Position numbers and translations under genes: made by a program. From Branchiostoma belcheri (lineage: Eukaryota > Chordata > Leptocardii > Amphioxiformes > Branchiostomatidae): a DNA stretch of 64,000 nt. Positions 62,501 through 64,000 of this stretch are shown here, in pieces. The notes under the pieces are model-generated. The model searched no databases. It was not told where the DNA came from and saw nothing but the letters and a program-made list of their open reading frames with translations. The DNA is taken from assembly GCF_001625305.1 (NCBI RefSeq), contig NW_017804098.1, positions 1,104,985-1,168,984 on the forward strand. Reading direction: 5' to 3'. The first letter of the stretch is position 1, and each line of letters opens with the position of its first letter.

Positions 62501-63338
62501 TCATGTTATTGCTCTCTTTATTGAACAAATGCACCTTTTGACATACAAGAGACTCATTATTTCATCCTTGACTGAATCTAGATTTGCTCCATTTGTTCAA
62601 TTTTCACTAACACTGTTGGAAGACTTCCAAATGACTTCAGACTCACCTTAAGAAATTTTGCAAGTTTGGGTGCATTTATTTATCCTGATCAACAAGAGGT
62701 CAGATTAACTATTTGCCCAGCTAAAGATGAAAATATAATCTCAGAATGAACAGATGAGAGCTGGACGAGCAGAGAGCATGATGGTCAGATATAAGGACTC
62801 TACAATGGTGAACTTGGTCCATCATGACCCTTACCTGGGATTTGTCTTTTAAATGCATCTTGGGAAATTTGAGGTAGGCAACAGGTGCAAAAGGATCTGC
62901 TGAGTGGACTACCTTTTCAGAACTGTCTCTGGAAAAAATTTATAAATAAAAAAATGCCTCAATCTGTTAGATAACATAGTACATGTTTGTACTTGGTCAA
63001 AAAGAAGGAACAACATCATTGACTATTCCAAGATTTTGCTGCAAAGTGACAAGAACATTCTTGGTAAGATCAAACTCTGGAACTAACTAATTATCACTTA
63101 TCAGAGTAGTGCTGCCTTACTGAAGCAGCCATGCTGAAGACTAATCAGTCTAAATACAGGACTGTTTCAACACTATCAACTTGGATGGTCAAAGTCATTA
63201 ACAAAAACTACGTTCAGGACAAATTCCTTTCTGCCGATCTACTTACATGATAATTTTCTTCCTGAAGAGTGGACAGTCGAGAGTGAATGTCTCATACTCC
63301 CCTCCCTCCCCACAGATGTTCAGTCCAAATTTCTTACT
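46044..63338 (-). CDS. DPH6: Diphthine-ammonia ligase, long form with two RidA-like domains (5' part missing)
   Basis: DPH6 (ATPBD4) uses ATP and ammonium to amidate diphthine on elongation factor 2, the last step of diphthamide synthesis in the cytosol. Thirteen exons on the minus strand join in frame to 531 residues plus stop. Visible residues 1-62 end the ATP-pyrophosphatase domain: CGEGGEYETFTLDCPLF and SADPFAPVAYLKF are near-identical to human DPH6. A first RidA-like domain (about 122-215; ADIVHVQLYVADMADF, INPPSRVCV) and a second (about 248-345; HWAPANIGPYSQ, FLAGQIPL, LLVEGG) follow, then YVVVPALPRGALVEWH and a C-terminal tail. Human DPH6 (about 267 residues) stops soon after the first domain, whereas yeast, plant and many invertebrate proteins carry the RidA-like extension. 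The ATP-binding N-terminus is expected beyond the window, so this is a partial view, not a broken gene. Confidence 0.95.
46187..46894 (-). other. DPH6 intron before last exon (708 bp)
   Basis: Donor GTGAGG, acceptor TGTACAG on the minus strand. Nothing else is recognised. Confidence 0.85.
46895..47062 (-). CDS. DPH6: DPH6 coding exon (residues 429-484 of visible part)
   Basis: Encodes KPSTSQECTSLEEVISTLVH and ELSDLLSVCGLELQDVLVVR, then IFYLPEVAEEQQLQT. The helix followed by a DVLVVRIFYL strand looks like the second half of a RidA fold. Acceptor GTCTGTAG, donor GTGAGG. It enters with two bases completing glycine, so it needs an upstream exon ending with one spare base. Confidence 0.9.
47063..48502 (-). 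other. DPH6 intron (1.4 kb)
   Basis: Donor GTACTT at 48502, acceptor GTCTGTAG at 47063. No repeats or other genes are recognised. Confidence 0.75.
48503..48541 (-). CDS. DPH6: DPH6 39-nt micro-exon (residues 416-428 of visible part)
   Basis: Encodes the end of a glycine codon and then LMESDVSKIYWT plus one base. It is required to connect the frames of its neighbours. It uses acceptor CATGTAGAG (second AG of a pair) and donor GTACTT. The preferred-looking AG three bases earlier gives a stop. The peptide fits between KISV and GKPSTSQ, but the exon is inferred from phase rather than strong similarity. Confidence 0.6.
48649..48744 (-). CDS. DPH6: DPH6 coding exon (residues 384-415 of visible part)
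   Basis: Acceptor CGCCTCTGCAG. Encodes ERIWRSAGGAEVTLDCCYST and DSRTAAVKISV plus one base. Its 3' end is placed at 48649, donor GTTCGT. The better-looking donor GTAGGT four bases earlier (exon end 48653) would leave phase 0 and does not join the next exon without a stop. Confidence 0.82.
48745..50471 (-). other. DPH6 intron (1.7 kb)
   Basis: Donor GTATGT, acceptor TCTGCAG. It contains an 84-codon plus-strand open frame at 49592-49846 of unknown significance. Confidence 0.85.
50472..50604 (-). CDS. DPH6: DPH6 coding exon (residues 340-383 of visible part)
   Basis: Encodes VMDNIQQDEGLRSGLETY, then VVVPALPRGALVEWHVTATA and DPAGWD plus one base. The motif PALPRGALVEW is characteristic of the end of the RidA-like region in long DPH6 proteins. 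Acceptor TATCTCAG, donor GTATGT. Confidence 0.94.
50605..51304 (-). other. DPH6 intron (700 bp)
   Basis: Donor GTAGGA, acceptor TATCTCAG. Nothing else is recognised. Confidence 0.85.
51305..51446 (-). CDS. DPH6: DPH6 coding exon (residues 292-339 of visible part)
   Basis: Encodes a split arginine, then LSLSHVQRVLSAMCAGASLM and NSRLVICYVTDISYVQIAKG, ending AWMQNTQ. This is the helix and Y-V-T-D strand of the second RidA-like domain. Acceptor CCTACCAG, donor GTAGGA. Confidence 0.93.
51447..51908 (-). other. DPH6 intron (462 bp)
   Basis: Donor GTTGGC, acceptor CCTACCAG. Nothing else is recognised. Confidence 0.85.
51909..51997 (-). CDS. DPH6: DPH6 coding exon (residues 263-291 of visible part)
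   Basis: Encodes VAQTLFLAGQIPLCPSTM and then LLVEGGIIPQT plus two bases. The core FLAGQIPL...LVEGG is the classic RidA start (a VSGQI-like strand followed by the GG turn). Acceptor CCATCCAG, donor GTTGGC. Confidence 0.94.
52366..52395. repeat. 30-bp dispersed direct repeat, copy 1
   Basis: Begins TTAAGGCTTTCGTTGG and ends GGCTTTTGCAATG. It matches the copy at 53120-53149 at 29 of 30 positions, while the flanks differ. Confidence 0.75.
53120..53149. repeat. 30-bp dispersed direct repeat, copy 2
   Basis: Second copy of the 30-mer, 754 bp from the first, with one T-to-G difference in the middle. Probably a conserved fragment of an interspersed element. Confidence 0.75.
53448..53536. repeat. 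CA dinucleotide microsatellite
   Basis: An interrupted AC/CA tract of roughly 35 units, the longest pure run at 53472-53518. It generates spurious His-Thr open frames in the plus strand. Confidence 0.97.
57266..57380. repeat. Dispersed repeat, copy 1 of duplicated module
   Basis: Shares an ordered set of blocks with 58750-58856: CTCCA-AAG, CACACTAT, TGACATGCCC, a GCTGG word, CATTGG-CATGC, GACC-ATGAAAT. Divergence is substantial. It is followed downstream by degenerate 41-bp minisatellite units, like the second copy. Confidence 0.65.
57880..58160. repeat. Degenerate 41-bp minisatellite units
   Basis: Several weak matches to the 59-kb unit, for example ATGGATGGCATTCTAGCACC at 58112 and related segments near 57902, 57949 and 57989. 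Older or diverged relatives of the main array. Confidence 0.55.
58750..58856. repeat. Dispersed repeat, copy 2 of duplicated module
   Basis: Counterpart of 57266-57380. The shared TGACATGCCC word is offset by 1463 bp (57318 versus 58781). It sits just before the main minisatellite. Confidence 0.65.
58929..59466. repeat. 41-bp minisatellite, about 14 copies
   Basis: The unit begins ATGGATGGCCTTCTAGCACC and continues with AAGGACAAATGTCATAACAGC. Starts at 59121, 59162, 59203, 59244 and 59285 are exactly 41 apart, with more degenerate copies on both sides. A 41-bp period shifts frame, so the array is not coding. It lies in the DPH6 intron just upstream (in plus coordinates) of exon 59537-59699. 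Confidence 0.93.
59537..59699 (-). CDS. DPH6: DPH6 coding exon (residues 208-262 of visible part)
   Basis: Encodes VCVKGAFHTSGKLVQLDCCV, WRLQTGAGERRTMHVQGLSH and WAPANIGPYSQVTQ. It joins the end of the first RidA-like domain to the start of the second; SHWAPANIGPYSQ is a hallmark of long DPH6 proteins. Acceptor TTCTAAAAG, donor GTCAGA. Confidence 0.96.
59700..61188 (-). other. DPH6 intron (1.5 kb)
   Basis: Donor GTGAGA, acceptor CTAAAAG. A minus-strand GGTTCAAATCC word near 60250 resembles a tRNA B box but is not part of a foldable tRNA. Confidence 0.85.
61189..61318 (-). CDS. DPH6: DPH6 coding exon (residues 165-207 of visible part)
   Basis: Encodes a split aspartate, then TLEGSGLCMADIVHVQLYVA and DMADFGKINSRYKQYFSINP, ending PS plus two bases. 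The pattern G-x5-DIVHVQLYVADMADF-x-IN-x3-Y is diagnostic of the RidA family. Acceptor TTCCTTACAG, donor GTGAGA. Confidence 0.96.
61319..61565 (-). other. DPH6 intron (247 bp)
   Basis: Donor GTCAGA, acceptor TTCCTTACAG. Nothing else is seen. Confidence 0.9.
61566..61709 (-). CDS. DPH6: DPH6 coding exon (residues 117-164 of visible part)
   Basis: Encodes a split glycine, then VPTQDIVVMKKTHGAYTWLS, VALYKPEDSNNKRTIEDTAQ and VAMDTIK. This is the first strand and helix of the first RidA-like domain. Acceptor CTATTTCACAG, donor GTCAGA. Confidence 0.94.
61710..62037 (-). other. DPH6 intron (328 bp)
   Basis: Donor GTCAGT, acceptor TATTTCACAG. Nothing else is recognised. Confidence 0.85.
62038..62200 (-). 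CDS. DPH6: DPH6 coding exon (residues 63-116 of visible part, inter-domain linker)
   Basis: Encodes DTPQDISSRLTGLIIKTGDI, MVQQAINAVKLHVDITKRNQ and QETSHTRLKPSTNK plus one base. It connects the ATP-pyrophosphatase domain to the first RidA-like domain and is less conserved. Acceptor CCTCACTCAG, donor GTCAGT. Confidence 0.9.
62201..62834 (-). other. DPH6 intron (634 bp)
   Basis: Donor GTAAGG, acceptor CTCACTCAG. Nothing else is recognised. Confidence 0.85.
62835..62928 (-). CDS. DPH6: DPH6 coding exon (residues 31-62 of visible part)
   Basis: Encodes a split isoleucine, then DSSEKVVHSADPFAPVAYLK and FPKMHLKDKSQ. Human DPH6 has the very similar DSSEVVIHSADAFAPVAYLR segment. Acceptor TTTTTTCCAG, donor GTAAGG. 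Confidence 0.96.
62929..63246 (-). other. DPH6 intron (318 bp)
   Basis: Donor GTAAGT, acceptor TTTTCCAG. Nothing else is recognised. Confidence 0.85.
63247..63338 (-). CDS. DPH6: DPH6 first visible exon (residues 1-30 of visible part)
   Basis: Encodes SKKFGLNICGEGGEYETFTL and DCPLFRKKII plus two bases. GEGGEYETFTLDCPLF is the conserved motif of the diphthine-ammonia ligase ATP-pyrophosphatase domain. The acceptor is GATACACAG; the exon starts in phase 0. Human DPH6 has roughly 190 residues before this point, which must be encoded beyond base 64000. Confidence 0.97.
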
Positions 63339-64000
63339 CTGTGTATCCAGATATAGAAAAGTGAATTAATAGATGGGATAAGAAAACACACTCACATTTC
63401 TTCTCTGTTAAAATCATTAATGTGAAACCTACATGTATGAATTCCAAAATGCACTTAGTTAGCCCATCACTGTCATTTTCAATTGCTCCATGCCTGTGAC
63501 TGACATTGTTTCAGTTCTTTTTCACAAACTTTCTGTAGCAGAAGAGTAAAACACTGGGTTTCCTTTGGTCCTTTACTTATTACTTAACATCATTAGTCAC
63601 AGAAGAGGGATCATTACTCACAAAAATGTATGACATAACATTATCAGTACATGTACTAGTATTTCACATGGCCCTTCTCTTGTGGCCATGCTCCAACTTG
63701 AACTCCAAGTCAGAAGACTTCTACATAAATGCATGCCAACTTTTAGACTCAAATGGTTTCAGAAAGATATCTCTTCAGAAAATGTGAATGTGATGGAATT
63801 GTTGGCCACAGTTCAACAGCTACTTGAGAGGCTACAATATCTGACAGTGTTATAGGCTATTAAGAGGGTTTCTGGATTGCTTCGATTTCCTATTTCAGAA
63901 TCATAAGGATCCATTGAAACCCATTAGAGATCTTTGGTGATAAAAGAGTCTAACCATGTTACATACATGTACATGTATGCCCTTTCAATGGTAATGTTCT
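63339..64000 (-). other. DPH6 intron, continues beyond the window
   Basis: Only the 3' end of this intron is present. I found no further DPH6 exon (such as one coding the GLDPDKHLGKTL-like segment) up to the window edge. Confidence 0.75.

Overview
The window is animal nuclear DNA. It has spliced genes with long AT-rich introns, microsatellites and small transposon relics, and no operons or bacterial signals. Both genes are highly conserved across bilaterians, so species cannot be read from them. Exon layout close to vertebrates, combined with a long invertebrate-type DPH6 and abundant TACATGTA words, suggests a marine invertebrate. A cephalochordate (amphioxus-like) deuterostome is my best guess, not proven.

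Layout. (1) 1-1855: relatively GC/CpG-rich upstream and leader region. (2) 1888-42247, plus strand: a complete SLC8-type Na+/Ca2+ exchanger (NCX) in six coding exons, at 1888-3614, 28428-28531, 30108-30259, 34120-34219, 41318-41605 and 41871-42247. The phases join without conflict into 2748 nt, or 915 residues plus stop. (3) 42248-46043: intergenic space shared by the two convergent 3' ends. (4) 46044-63338, minus strand: the 3' thirteen coding exons of a long-form DPH6 (diphthine-ammonia ligase). They encode the end of the ATP-pyrophosphatase domain followed by two RidA-like domains. The visible part is 1596 nt, or 531 residues plus stop; the 5' exons lie beyond base 64000.

The introns hold most of the sequence. 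They contain a 158-bp inverted-repeat element with an exact 9-bp target duplication (10334-10491), a 147-bp diverged tandem duplication (35261-35550), a compact 51-nt hairpin (31788-31838), and a 41-bp minisatellite with about 14 copies (58929-59466). The minisatellite belongs to a larger duplicated module. There is also a CA microsatellite (53448-53536).

The two genes have unrelated jobs. NCX extrudes Ca2+ at the plasma membrane; DPH6 catalyses the last step of diphthamide synthesis on elongation factor 2. Nothing indicates that they act together; they are simply tail-to-tail neighbours. I did not find a convincing new biological system. The items most worth checking are the splice model of the DPH6 micro-exon, the apparent lack of a second mutually exclusive exon in NCX, the MITE, and the duplicated minisatellite module.
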